A DNA stretch of 64,000 nt from Macrosoma leucophasiata (lineage: Eukaryota > Arthropoda > Insecta > Lepidoptera > Hedylidae): NCBI GenBank assembly GCA_036365455.1, contig JAWQUS010000011.1:2810001-2874000 (forward strand). Reading direction: 5' to 3'. This document shows, in pieces, positions 21,013 through 30,699 of this stretch (positions within the stretch are counted from its first letter, which is position 1; the number at the start of each line of letters is the position of its first letter). The notes under the pieces were generated by a model. That model was not told the DNA's origin and made no database searches. It saw only the letters and a list, made by a program, of their open reading frames with translations. The position numbers and the translations under genes were made by a program.

Positions 21013-21975
21013 AAATCTGTAAGAGATGCTTGTTCGAGGGTATATTCGGGTTAATAAAAGTTTAAGCTGTTTGTAAATAAACGGTCAACTATTTTATGAT
21101 TAATAACAATGAAAAGTTGTTTCATTTCACATTGTTGATTACAGTACAATATTTAAAAGTTTGGAGCATTTCAGCTTTTTTGATTTGGTTGGGAATTATT
21201 ACTCGACAGTGAACAAGTGTCGGGTATATGTTTCCATACTATTGAACGGAGTTTATTTTTTAATTATGGGTTTAAATTAAATCGTCACAGATTTTCAAAC
21301 AAAAAATAATAACTGTTTGGTCAAAGCAAAAAAAGTTAATACAAATTATGATCAAAAGGTCTCTGGTAATTTTCTGTGTCAGAGCTCGAGAACGTAGGCA
21401 CCATTGCGTTATAAAACTATTGTATTCCTAGTAATTTTTAATTTTTCGAACAGACAGATAGACATACGAGGCGGGAAACTTGTAACACGATACATTTCGC
21501 AAAACTTTTTTTATTTAATTTTAAATTTCTCCTCTTAAATTTTATTATTTTATTGAGTCACTCATTTTTGTCTGCAGTTCACTAAATCCTTAATGGATGG
21601 CAAGCATGAAATGTATCTCCATATAATAATATGTATATTCTCCTCATCTCTCTTTTAAGAATACAAGTAAGAAGCTTTTTTTTTTCATTTCTAATTAAAT
21701 TGAATATTCAGTTTTATTTAACAATTACACAAACCAGATTGAAGTAACGTTCTGAGAAATTGCTATAACGCTAAGTTCTTATACTACAAAGTGAATGTTT
21801 TGCTAAGTGGTCATTTTGTTTTGAGTTGATGTTTGAGAAGTTGATATTCAAAATTGGATTTTAATACTAGTTTTCTATCATATCTGAGAATATACAAAAC
21901 ATACTTCTAGACTAAGTTTTAATAAAATATTTTCTTGTTACAGATTTCGTAATTTAAAAGAAAAAAGTTGAACAA
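21013..21975. other. AT-rich stretch
   Basis: Nothing coding was seen. A scrap resembling SINE A (AGAGCTCGAGAACGTAGGCACCA) lies at about 21380-21405. Confidence 0.4.
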
Positions 21976-21984
21976 TTATAGTAT

Positions 21985-22120
21985 TACATGAGTGTCTGTC
22001 TGTCTACCCGTCTGTTGCACCAAATTGGTTTCAAAACTACTGGGCCGATTGACTTAAAATTTGGGAAACATTTGTGAATGAGTGGCCTACATAATTACAA
22101 CAGATTTATGTTTTTTTTTC
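21985..22120 (+). repeat. RTE-type tail fragment
   Basis: GTGTCTGTCTGTCTACCCGTCTG followed by ACTGGGCCGATTGACTTAAAATTTGG has the microsatellite plus GGCCGATT pattern of RTE-type 3' ends, without clear boundaries. Confidence 0.4.
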
Positions 22121-22122
22121 CG

Positions 22123-22334
22123 CTGTTTTTTTTTTTTTATACGCTTACACTCACAGCCCCACAGTAGGTATAAACCTGTGTCGTGGGTGCCGTTGTACAC
22201 AAACAACAAATACACAAACACCCAGACCCGAAACAAATATCTGTAGGCCATACAAATATTTGTCCCGATGCGGGGATCGAACCCGCGACCCTTCGAATCA
22301 AACGGTCATCTCACACCGCTGGACTAACCGGGTC
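22123..22334 (-). mobile_element. SINE E, tRNA-derived
   Basis: On the minus strand the head GGTTAGTCCAGCGGTGTGAG fits an A box and GCGGGTTCGATCCCCGC is a textbook B box. The body leads to a poly-A tail (poly-T at 22123-22138). A second copy is at 54128-54322. Confidence 0.85.
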
Positions 22335-22380
22335 GTCAAATGTGATAGTAAGTTCAGGGTTAGTATAATATTAACTAAGC

Positions 22381-22467
22381 GTGACAGTGCTCAAAAGCGG
22401 CTGATAGATTAATAATGCGGTGGCATCAACAACCTTGAGTTCCAATACTGAAACTATCACGAGTAAA
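22381..22467 (-). mobile_element. SINE A remnant
   Basis: GACAGTGCTCAAAAGCGGC...AATGCGGTGGC...GAGTTCC follows the A-family order but is strongly diverged. Confidence 0.4.
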
Positions 22468-22501
22468 GCAAGCCTTCGGAACACAACACCAAACTTATTT
22501 T

Positions 22502-22668
22502 TATTTAAAGAAAAATGGAAAGAAAAATTTGACTTCAGGTGAGACTCGAACTCGCGACCTACTGGAAACCTAGTCTAGTCTTGTCTAGTCTTTCCATTTT
22601 TCTTTAAATAAAATATATTTCACAAGCATGTGTTAATGCGAAATAATATAAAACAATTACCAAACTTA
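22502..22668 (-). mobile_element. SINE F remnant inside a 21-bp inverted repeat
   Basis: Bases 22502-22522 and 22590-22610 are inverted copies (TATTTAAAGAAAAATGGAAAG). Between them is GAGACTCGAACTCGCGACC, the B-box side of SINE F. Its head has been replaced by the second arm. The flank AATAAAATATATTTCACAAG matches 61070 onward. Confidence 0.6.
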
Positions 22669-22764
22669 TTGCCCATAACTAATACTTGAAATTCAGGGGT
22701 TCTACATACGACACTTTTAACTAAACACAATATCACCTAATCTCCACTACAGGGATCCAACTAA

Positions 22765-22905
22765 CGTCCAAATACTCAAACGTCACTTAAATCTAAGTGG
22801 AACTTAAAAGTCTTCTCTCTTTATATAACATAACACGTTCAAACGATAGAGATAGCGCACATTTGAGGGTTGCTTAAAATTGAGTGACGTTTGAGTTTTC
22901 GGCCA
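22765..22905. mobile_element. MITE M1, copy 1
   Basis: Terminal inverted repeats around CCAAATACTCAAACGTCAC and its inverse, flanked by TAA on both sides (22762-22764, 22906-22908). A three-base TTA/TAA target suggests a PIF/Harbinger-type origin. Confidence 0.75.
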
Positions 22906-23074
22906 TAAGACTTAATTTCGAACGGTCGTATCCCACCCACTTAGCAATAAAAAACTCAGGCAGCTAAAAAAGTTGATATCGGACTGCCTTGAGAGCTACG
23001 ATAGCTACGAGAGGCTACGAGCAGCTACGAGTGCTACGTATTAAGGCTTGACTAAACTACGTCTGCTACACTTA

Positions 23075-23210
23075 CGGCCAAATACTCAAACGTCTCCTAA
23101 ATCTAAGTGCGACTTAAAAGTCTTCTGTCTTTATAAAACACGTTCAAACGATAGAGATAGCGCACATTTGAGTGTTGCTTAAAATTGAGTACCGTTTGAG
23201 TATTCGGTCT
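23075..23210. mobile_element. MITE M1, copy 2
   Basis: Same family as 22765-22905, bounded by TTA at 23072-23074 and 23211-23213. It shares its right TTA with the next MITE. Confidence 0.8.
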
Positions 23211-23213
23211 TTA

Positions 23214-23351
23214 GGGCGAGATTCACAGACCGCACTACGACTTTACTTTGAGCAAAGTATGCTTAGAACTGTCAGAAATGTATGGGTTTTGACAGTTCGA
23301 AGCGTACTTTGCTCGAAAGTAAAGTCGTAGTGTGGTCTGTGAATCTCGCCC
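23214..23351. mobile_element. MITE M2, complete hairpin
   Basis: The ends GGGCGAGATTCACAGACC and inverse pair over about 60 bp each side. TTA flanks at 23211-23213 and 23352-23354. Confidence 0.85.
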
Positions 23352-23354
23352 TTA

Positions 23355-23505
23355 GCCTGGGTTGCACCATAATCTTTTTGTAATTTAAAGTCATTGTTAC
23401 ATTGCACATCCTTCTCTAACTTTAACAGATTACGTTAAGTTTGAGAGGGATGTGAAATGTAACAAAAACTTTAACTTTAACAAAATATAGTGGTGCAACC
23501 ATGGC
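23355..23505. mobile_element. MITE M3, complete
   Basis: The ends GCCTGGGTTGCACCA and inverse, with internal CACATCCTTCTCTAAC, are flanked by TTA at 23352-23354 and 23506-23508. Other copies: 34252-34401 and 61621-62095. Confidence 0.85.
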
Positions 23506-23508
23506 TTA

Positions 23509-23600
23509 GGGTGAGATTCATCGACCGCACTTCGACTTTATTTTAGCAAAGTATGCTTAGAACTGTCATTAAAGTATGAGTTTTGAAAGTTCTATTTTAG
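23509..23600. mobile_element. MITE M2, left half
   Basis: GGGTGAGATTCATCGACCGC through AAGTATGCTTAGAACTGTC matches the left half of 23214-23351. The right half is missing. Confidence 0.75.
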
Positions 23601-23657
23601 TGAAAAAAACAAATAAAAAAATTCTTACCCAAAATAAAAACATAAAAAAATAAATTG

Positions 23658-23775
23658 CGGCCAAATTTTGATAGGCAACCTAGTGGATCTATATTCTGTA
23701 AAATTTTAAATATGCGTAAAAGTTAGGTTTGCAGCATATTTGGATGAACGAAATGATTCTGCGGTGGGATCCTAA
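23658..23775 (+). repeat. Dispersed repeat, inverted partner at 56750-56880
   Basis: GGCCAAATTTTGATAGGC, the TGCAGCATAT segment and GAACGAAATGATTCTGCG recur in reverse at 56750-56880. Confidence 0.65.
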
Positions 23776-23849
23776 CCTAATATGAACCTTAATTTATTTA
23801 CCATTTGTTTTTTTTTTTTTTCATTTATAATGGCATCGCTATTACGCAT

Positions 23850-24205
23850 ATTGCCAGTGTCAAATAAAACGATATCTCGTATTCGTATAAAAGCAGCGTT
23901 AAAGTTAGAATCAGTCAGTCAGTTAATTATTTATTATGTCAGTCAAGTGAGTCACAGTCAGTAATTCGAGTAAAGCAATGACTACTTTACCAGAACATTT
24001 ACAATGAAGTTTTGGAGGCAACCTGAAAAGGCCATGTTTCCGCACTGTTACTGTATTTCACTATACACGGGCACTGTAATAAACCTATATCGAACAAAAT
24101 GCCACCAACATAATTTAATATAACTCAAAAATACACCAAGAAAACGAAATAAAATAAGAGCAGCACACGCCTCTTTCAAGGTTCCCGCCAAAACCCCCTA
24201 GCATT
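23850..24205 (+). repeat. Dispersed repeat, inverted partner at 16495-17095
   Basis: From TTGCCAGTGTCAA to CGCCTCTTTCAAGGTTCCCGCC. This copy lacks the T2 insertion present in its partner. Class unknown; no coding content. Confidence 0.7.
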
Positions 24206-24790
24206 TGTTGTACGTAGATAAACTTCATTATTGACATACTCGTACCACCGATATAAACCACACGTTTGTCAAAAAGTGACAAAAGGAACCTGTAAAAATT
24301 TGCATTTGAAACGAAATGTTAAGATGGCTAATTATTTCTTTTAACAATAAAAATATTTATTTCTATTAAACATGTCTCCCCAAATATCGTTTCGTGAAAC
24401 AAAGACGTGAAGGAGATCAGCCAAAATGCTACATAGATTGTACATGAACAAATACTTTACATAAAATTTGTGCGCATAGAGCTGTAAATTTTTCAGTATA
24501 ATATTATACTGAAAACCACCGGAAAAGTATTTAAAACAGTTTTTGAAAAAATCTGTACTTTTGATATTTATGATGGCGTAGAAAGGAACGTAACGAAATG
24601 TAATGGCGTAGGATATAATTATTGTATCAGAAAGTATCGATAAAAAAAAATCGGCTACATAATAAATAGAAAAATAAGTGAAAGTACCTGTTAGATTTCA
24701 TTTTAAGGTGCCAACAATCAGGTGAAGACTTATTGAAATACATTCATTTAGGTTTTAAAATCAACACAAAAGACTAAGTGACCCGATCAA
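24206..24790. other. AT-rich stretch with a 26-nt palindrome
   Basis: Bases 24490-24515 form a perfect palindrome centred on AATATT. Nothing else was recognised. Confidence 0.6.
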
Positions 24791-24879
24791 TGGATCGATA
24801 TTCTTAAACATCGATATTTTGTGACAGCCGCCTATGTTGACAAATCCTTTTTTGACGCTTTGATATGTCACCTCATGTC

Positions 24880-25130
24880 TGTCACGTCATTGATGATTGA
24901 CATCACGTCATTCACTTGGCGTTCTGTGACTTCTCTGTGTTTTGACTATTGGCTTGTTTATGTGCTTGTTGAAACGTAGGTAGTGCTAGAGGTTTCTGTT
25001 CAAGTCAGTTGATCGTGTTCGTTAGTTTTTCTGTAAGCAATTTATTATAATCTGCAAAAGCAGACTGGAGTTTGCCAAAAAAAGTGCTCGGTGTTCAGTG
25101 AAAAGCATTCATAAGGAGGTATTTGTGGAT
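24880..25130 (+). promoter_or_regulatory. Candidate plus-strand promoter and 5' leader
   Basis: Two CACGTCATT elements (about 24887 and 24904) precede CAAGTCAGTTG near 25003, an arthropod initiator-like TCAGT. It is followed by leader-like sequence with CAGTGAAAAG and a possible donor at AAGGAG-GTATTT. No downstream exon could be confirmed. Confidence 0.25.
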
Positions 25131-25689
25131 ACCAGCGTAATTATTTAGTGTACAAATCACTTTCTTAGCGATAATAGCAATCTACAAACCGTCAATTTTA
25201 AATTAGAGCCTATTAGTACGAAAGTAAAAAAAAATATGGCGGAAAAACGACTTCATTCTTACAATTTTTAAATTGGTATATCTCATGAACCCCACGCGTC
25301 AACGTAGTGAAATATGTTTTAAATAGTAGTATATAATAGTATAATAGTATATGTACCAATACCGCATACAAAGTGGCGGATCTCCATTATTGAGAAAATA
25401 GTCTTGATACGAATTGGAACCGCCTTTGTTCGATGATTCAACGATTTGTTATTTTTTGTTATTCCATTCACTAAACACGACGCCTAGTATTGATCTAGAT
25501 TGTTCTAGATTTTGGTAATGGCAGCGATTAATTATTGTGTTTGAATTAGGTATACGTTTCTCACTCGCTTGAAAGGTAAGGCAAGGCAAATTTTTATTGA
25601 AACGTCTGTTATTAACTGATTTGTAATTCGAATATTTGTTATTTTGTAAAAAAAAATTATATATTAAGCATTCACTAACCTAATAATTA

Positions 25690-25862
25690 CTGGCAAAGTG
25701 GAGGGAAAGAGACCCAGTCGCCAGGCCGCAGTCCCAAAAGGTGGGCGGATCAGGTATCGCAGGAGCTGGATATACCACTGCAATACACCAAGCGACGGAA
25801 AGAAACCGATGGAGACTGAGAGAGCTGGTTGACAAAATCAAAAGGAGCCACGATCCTTAGTA
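25690..25862 (+). pseudogene. LINE C-terminal remnant, two frameshifts
   Basis: Three reading frames in succession give GKVEGKRPSRQA, then KRWADQVSQELDIPLQYTKR, then ERNRWRLRELVDKIKRSHDP. This resembles the C-terminal end of non-LTR retrotransposon ORF2 (G-R-P...W-D-Q...RNRWR motif). It ends in TAG TAG. The frameshifts mark a decayed copy. Confidence 0.6.
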
Positions 25863-25904
25863 GTGAGGGGAACGACAAAAGAGAAGCATTTACTAGTTTG
25901 TAAC

Positions 25905-26045
25905 CAACTGAACTCTCTAGTGGGGGAAAATTCTTCCACTAGTACAGTCAGTCAACTTAACAATGGCGTTCAAACCATTCAAATGAGGCGGTAGTCAATA
26001 CAGTAACGTAACAACATGGGCAGCAGCGTCATAGTTTTATAGACC
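25905..26045 (+). repeat. Dispersed repeat shared with 41380-41515
   Basis: CTCTCTAGTGGGGGAAAATTCTTCCACTAGTAC followed by ACATGGGCAGCAGCGTC recurs at 41380-41515. It may be the 3' UTR of the LINE remnant just upstream. Confidence 0.55.
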
Positions 26046-26046
26046 A

Positions 26047-26306
26047 CTAACCCGCTATGAAAACTTTGCTGGCCTAAATCAATATTTTAATAAGTGATCC
26101 TTTCCGCTTTTAAATATTGAGGTACCACTTTAAGAGGATCTACGTAAAATGTAATTAAATTTATGCATAGGCCGTATCAGGCCTGAAAACATTAGCAGCT
26201 ATGAAGGGTTCGTTAGAAGTTGGACAATGAACAGACGTGATACTTAATACGGTAATGCCTTAATGGGTTCCACTGGATTTATGCTATAGTTTATAGAGAG
26301 GCAAGT
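26047..26306 (+). repeat. Six-copy array, unit 1
   Basis: Shared landmarks in order: CGCTATSAAAACTTT, CTAAATCAATATTTTAATAA, TGATCCTTTCCGC, TTAAGAGGATCT, ATGCATAGGCCGTAT, AACATTAGCAGCTATGAAGG, GACAATG, ATGCCTTAATGGGTT, GCTATAG. No reading frame is conserved between units. Confidence 0.8.
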
Positions 26307-26419
26307 TGGAATGCTGTAAAAGCTAATAACATCCCGCATATTTATAATGTAGAATACGGTCTTAAAACTTATCTAATTATGTTAATTTAAAATAAGAATT
26401 CGGCAAAACATCAAGTAAG

Positions 26420-26821
26420 TTGAACGCGGTCGAGATGAGATCATTGCGCAAGATCTGCGGTGTATCACTCACCGATCGCGTTCGCAATGAAGATGTAAGA
26501 AAGAGGCTTTGTGTGAATGATAGTATCGGTGTGAAAATGAAAAAAGGCATGCTCCGATGATTCGGGCATATAGAAAAAATGTCGAATGAGCGAGTGACTA
26601 AACAGATATACAATGCGAATGTGGATGGTTGCAGAGGCCCAGGAAGACTAAGACTGACCTACCATGACCAAATAGGTCGAGTTCTGTCTGATGGTGGGAT
26701 CAAAAGTCTTAGGAATCGGCGTGCATGTATGAAGAGAATGATGAAAGTAGACGAGGCACGAGAGGTTTGTCAGAACCGGGATATCTGGCGCTCTACACTC
26801 TCTGCCTACCCCGTTAGGGAC
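26420..26821 (+). pseudogene. RTE-type LINE ORF2 C-terminal fragment
   Basis: The single frame gives VEMRSLRKICGVSLTDRVRNEDVRKRL, then LR-stop-FGHIEKMSNERVTKQIY, GRLRLTYHDQIGRVL, SLRNRRACMKRMMKVDEAREVC, RDIWRSTLSAYPV. This order is typical of the region after the RT domain in RTE-like LINEs. A TGA replaces the usual Trp before FGH. A GATACATACATACATA microsatellite follows, as in RTE tails. No RT core or endonuclease remains. Confidence 0.75.
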
Positions 26822-26932
26822 CTGGCGTGTAGATACATACATACATATAAAATAAGAATTATATTTGTGTTAAATGTAAAGCATGTCATAATCACACCGC
26901 AATTTTTTTGGGAAATATAATACAAGTAACTG

Positions 26933-27110
26933 GTGGCGGTAGTAAAAATAACAGCATTAAGGTCCAGAAACATTAGTAACTACAAAGGCTCGCTTAGAAG
27001 TTCACGGGACAATGGGCAGGCGAGTTATTTACTATAACGCTTTCATTAATGGGTTTCAATTGAATCATGCTATAGTAATTAAAGAGACAGTGTGGAATTC
27101 TTAAATGGGT
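26933..27110 (+). repeat. Six-copy array, unit 2 (3' half)
   Basis: Retains AACATTAGTAACTACAAAGG, TTAGAAGTTCACGGGACAAT, GGGCAGGCG, ATTAATGGGTTTC, GCTATAGTAATTAAAGAG. The 5' half is absent or unrecognisable. Confidence 0.7.
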
Positions 27111-27180
27111 ATCTTTCTGATATTTATAAAGAAATATACGTATTAATTAAAATTGTTGTTAGTGTTCATTTAAAATTAAA

Positions 27181-27475
27181 AAATAATTTCAACTTGGCAA
27201 GCTGCGGCAGACGATATCGAAAAATAAAAAAAAATATCGTCCTTACATAGTGAACATACCACAAATTAGAACGAAGCGTTTCGGCTCTACATTTATTATA
27301 TGTACAGCTAAGTTATGGAATACTTTGCCGGCTTCTTTGTTTCCAAAAAACTACAACCTGGGCATCTTCAAATGTAGAGTGAATAGGTACTTTCTAGACC
27401 AACGTGCTTCATCTTTGGCCACATCTTCACTTTCCATCAGGTGAGGTCAAAGGTTGGTCTATACATATTAAAAAA
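27181..27475 (+). pseudogene. Non-LTR retrotransposon RT C-terminal fragment with poly-A
   Basis: The frame at 27250-27444 reads RTKRFGSTFIICTAKLWNTLPAS, then FKCRVNRYFL. This is the RT C-terminal motif (R-x-S/T-F, then LWN-x-LP, then F+x+v) of jockey/CR1-type LINEs. An A run at 27469-27478 could be the tail. The copy is heavily 5' truncated. Confidence 0.65.
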
Positions 27476-27840
27476 AAAATCGTCTCCAATGAACAATAAA
27501 AATCAATTGTCATATTTTTTTCTCTCGGTTTCGCGAGATAATTAAATCTAAAGAATAAAAAATATTTTTTGTCGAAACATACCACAGGTAGATATAGTAT
27601 TATTTGGACGATTTTAGCGTTTAACCGCTAAGTGTAATGGAAATCTAAAAAAAAAATACAATGAGTAACATCTTTGACACGATGGCGATTGTTAGCCATC
27701 TGCTTACGGAAATAAAATAAAATAAGTCCGATTCATATCACGAATATTAAAAAATCCACAAGAATACAAAACTGTACAGTTATTCATATAATTTCACATA
27801 ATTCAGCTCTTAAAGAGCGATTTCACATCATCAAATTTCA

Positions 27841-28020
27841 GATCAATAAGCCGCTATCAAAACTTTCCGGCCTAAATCAATATTTTGGTAAATGATCTTT
27901 TATACTTTTGGGCTGCAACCTATAAATATGCGTACTAAAATCAACGTGAACATTATTAATTTTATGCGGAGACCGTATCAGGCCCAAAAAAAAACATTAG
28001 ATGCTCTGAGTTACAACAAT
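27841..28020 (+). repeat. Six-copy array, unit 3 (5' half)
   Basis: AATAAGCCGCTATCAAAACTTT, GGCCTAAATCAATATTTTGG, GATCTTTTATACTTTT, TTTTATGCGGAGACCGTATC and AACATTAG are kept. The 3' half after that is lost. Confidence 0.7.
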
Positions 28021-28335
28021 TAATATATTGATTAGATGAAACAATGAAGATGAAGAACATAATTGGATATTAGAAACAAAATTTGTAATTATTGTAATTT
28101 TCTTACTAAAACTACCCAAAACTATTTTGAGAGGTTTTCATACTTACATTACAGAAGATTGTGAAAACTTGATTACATTAAGATTGTGATACGAACAAAA
28201 TTAAAAAGTTTTAGATTATCTTTCACATGACTAAAATTAAGAGTACTTTTAAAAAGACTATTTAAATTTATGCACTTGAGAGGAATTATAATTCTTACAA
28301 AAGTCCGATTCATAGCAGGAATATTAATTCTCCAA

Positions 28336-28598
28336 TCTATACAAACAAATAAAATTAGAGTGTCTTTTTGTAATATAACAATAACCGCTTTTTACTAAAT
28401 GCATATGTATGCATATACACGGTACATATACCAAAACCGGCTGTACCTATTTTGACGGGACTTTCACGTGCAGGTAGCGGATGTAATAAGGAGTAACTTA
28501 GGCTACTTTTATACTAGCTGCGCCCACGACTTCGTCCGGGTAGATACTGAACAATGATAAATTCTCACGCGGGCAAAGTCGCGGGCACAGCTAGTATA
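28336..28598 (-). mobile_element. T2 composite RTE-type tail
   Basis: Inverted copy of the 14918 type. It includes both the terminal ACAGCTAGTATAC and the internal inverted head ACTAGCTGCGCCCACGACTT. Confidence 0.65.
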
Positions 28599-28616
28599 CT
28601 ATATAACTACATATGC

Positions 28617-28905
28617 TGACCAATAAGCGGCTATCAAAACAATGCTGCCCTGAATCAATATTTTAATAAATGATCCTTTCAGCCTTTTAACATTTACGTT
28701 CCATTTTAAGAGGATCTCCGTAAATGTAATTAATGTTATGCATAGGCCGTATTAGGTCCGAAAAAATTCGCTTCTACGAAGGGCCCGTTAGAAGCTAGCG
28801 GGACAATGGGCAGACGTGGTACTAACCGAAATTCCATTAATGGGTTGCGCTATAATTTTATCGTTTATTGTGCTAAAGTAATTAAAGAGCGTTGTTGGGA
28901 TTATG
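28617..28905 (+). repeat. Six-copy array, unit 4
   Basis: Nearly complete unit with all landmarks. It keeps the small hairpin CCCGTTA-GAAGC-TAGCGGG. Confidence 0.8.
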
Positions 28906-28998
28906 AAGTAGATGTAACAAACTATGAAGATGAAGAATATTAAAACATGCTCGAGATAATATTGTATTTATCATTACACGGCCTAAATCTCTTTTGAG

Positions 28999-29224
28999 AA
29001 TGCTTACTTTTTTTTTTTTTTAATCTCCTTTTAAAGAGCTTGGTCAAAGACCATGACGCTCTATACGTTCACATGAATTACATTCTTCATTTAAAAAAAT
29101 AATTAAACAACATTAGCTCATTGACAATTGATATAGTTGCAACAGTATTCTGGCGTCATCCGTAGTAGGATCTGCCAGGACACTGTTGCAATGTCCTATT
29201 TCTAATGCTTACTTGTTGTTAGTA
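28999..29224 (-). mobile_element. 5'-truncated non-LTR retroposon with 11-bp target duplication
   Basis: AATGCTTACTT is present at 28999-29009 and 29214-29224. Between them, on the minus strand, runs a unique body ending in poly-A (poly-T from 29010). The element is about 200 bp with no intact ORF. Confidence 0.8.
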
Positions 29225-29319
29225 GTTATTCGATGAAAAAGACATTACGGTCTGGAGATTACTTTTTGATGAACTAAAATTGACTCTGCCTAATTTCAGT
29301 TCAACAGTTCAACTTATCG

Positions 29320-29565
29320 GTACGAATCAATATTTTATTGGATTATAATTTACGCTTTCATCATTTTTTACACAAAGTGTAATAAAATTAATTGTATGCA
29401 GAGGCCGTATTTAAGTCCGAAAACATTAGCAGCTATAAAGAGTCCCGGGAATTGTCCCGTAATCTTGTAAGGGACACTATCCATTGAGCTAGGGATTGAG
29501 GTATTATTTACCGTAATGCCTTAATGAGTTGCGATGGAGTTGTGCTATACTAATAAGTATTTTTT
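29320..29565 (+). repeat. Six-copy array, unit 5
   Basis: GAATCAATATTTTATTGG, TGCAGAGGCCGTATT, AACATTAGCAGCTATAAAG, TACCGTAATGCCTTAATGAG and GTGCTATA are kept. A duplicated GTCCCG region is inserted after the CCCGGGA segment. Confidence 0.75.
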
Positions 29566-29800
29566 GGTATGAGGAAACATAATCATTTGCAGAAATAAAT
29601 ACGTACTTTTTTATAAATACCGAAACATGTGAATATTTCAAAATAATACAGTATAAAAGTGCTTCAGGTGGTTTTAAGTGTTTTCAAGTGGTTTATAAAC
29701 TTCAAGTTGTCAATAGTTATTCACAAAAATAAAAGGGTAGAGACGATTATTATTTTGAGAAAAACAACTTCCCAGTCTTAAGATAAATGAAAGATTTTTT

Positions 29801-30073
29801 ACTGGTGGTAGAGCTCCAGTGACGGAGCTCGCGGGCAAAGGCACCACCTCATTACCTAATATACTTACCGCTAAATGGTAGCACTATCGTGTTCCGGTCA
29901 GGTGGTAATGCACGGAACTGTAATTTCGGGCACAGAAGTATAACAGGCCTCAGGAGTGGTAACGCATCTTCATTTTGACCTTGGTCTTGTGTGGGTGTCT
30001 ATAGGCTGCAGTCATCACTTAACACCAACGTGAACTGCATGCTTGTTTGCCACTTCCATTACAAAAAAAAAAA
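29801..30073 (+). mobile_element. SINE A
   Basis: Full span from ACTGGTGGTAGAGCTCC to an A run (30062-30073), with two small deletions (GTGTTCA and ACCTTA missing). Confidence 0.85.
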
Positions 30074-30099
30074 TTGTTTTATTATTGAAAATAACGTGT

Positions 30100-30375
30100 A
30101 CCAATGAGCCACTATCAAAATGTAGGCGACCCAAATCAATATTTTAATAAATGATCCTTTCCGCCTATAAATATTTACGTTCCATTTTAAGAGGATCTCC
30201 GTAAATTAGATTTTATGCAGAGGCCGTATTAGGGCCGAAAACATTAGCAGCTATGAAGGGCCCGTTAGAAGTTAACGGGACAATGGGCAGGCGCGGTACT
30301 TACCGTAGTGCCTTAATGGATTTACGCTGGAATTGTGCTATAGTAATTAGTGATGCGATGTTGGATTAAATGGAG
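30100..30375 (+). repeat. Six-copy array, unit 6
   Basis: The most complete unit. It contains CCCGTTA-GAAGT-TAACGGG, a perfect 7-bp hairpin, then GACAATGGGCAGGCGCGG and GTGCCTTAATGG. Confidence 0.8.
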
Positions 30376-30419
30376 TGACACAAAATTAATTAATAATATG
30401 TTCTATGGATGAACACAAA

Positions 30420-30668
30420 TCTATATATATATAAGTCTATTGCTGTTCGATAGTCTTGCTTCAACTCGAGAACGGCAGGACCGATTTGGCTAATTTTGGT
30501 TTTCAAGTCCAGGGAAGGCTTAAATGGTAAGAAAATATGAAGAAATTGAAGGGAAACAGTACTCGTAAAAAGCACAATTTTATTTTCCTATACAAATAGT
30601 CTGTATCTATCAAACCATTGACGCATTATTTAATTCTGAGGCAAAACGAAGTTTGCCGGGTCAGCTTT
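30420..30668 (-). mobile_element. T3 tail
   Basis: Inverted T3: CTATATATATATAAG at left, GCAAAACGAAGTTTGCCGGG with TCAGCT at right. Confidence 0.6.
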
Positions 30669-30699
30669 TAATAATAAATAACTTTATACGAGTAAGTAT

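Noticed and set aside
25235..25270. Small ORF starting ATGGCGGAAAAACG
   Set aside because: Only 11 codons and no downstream splice donor.
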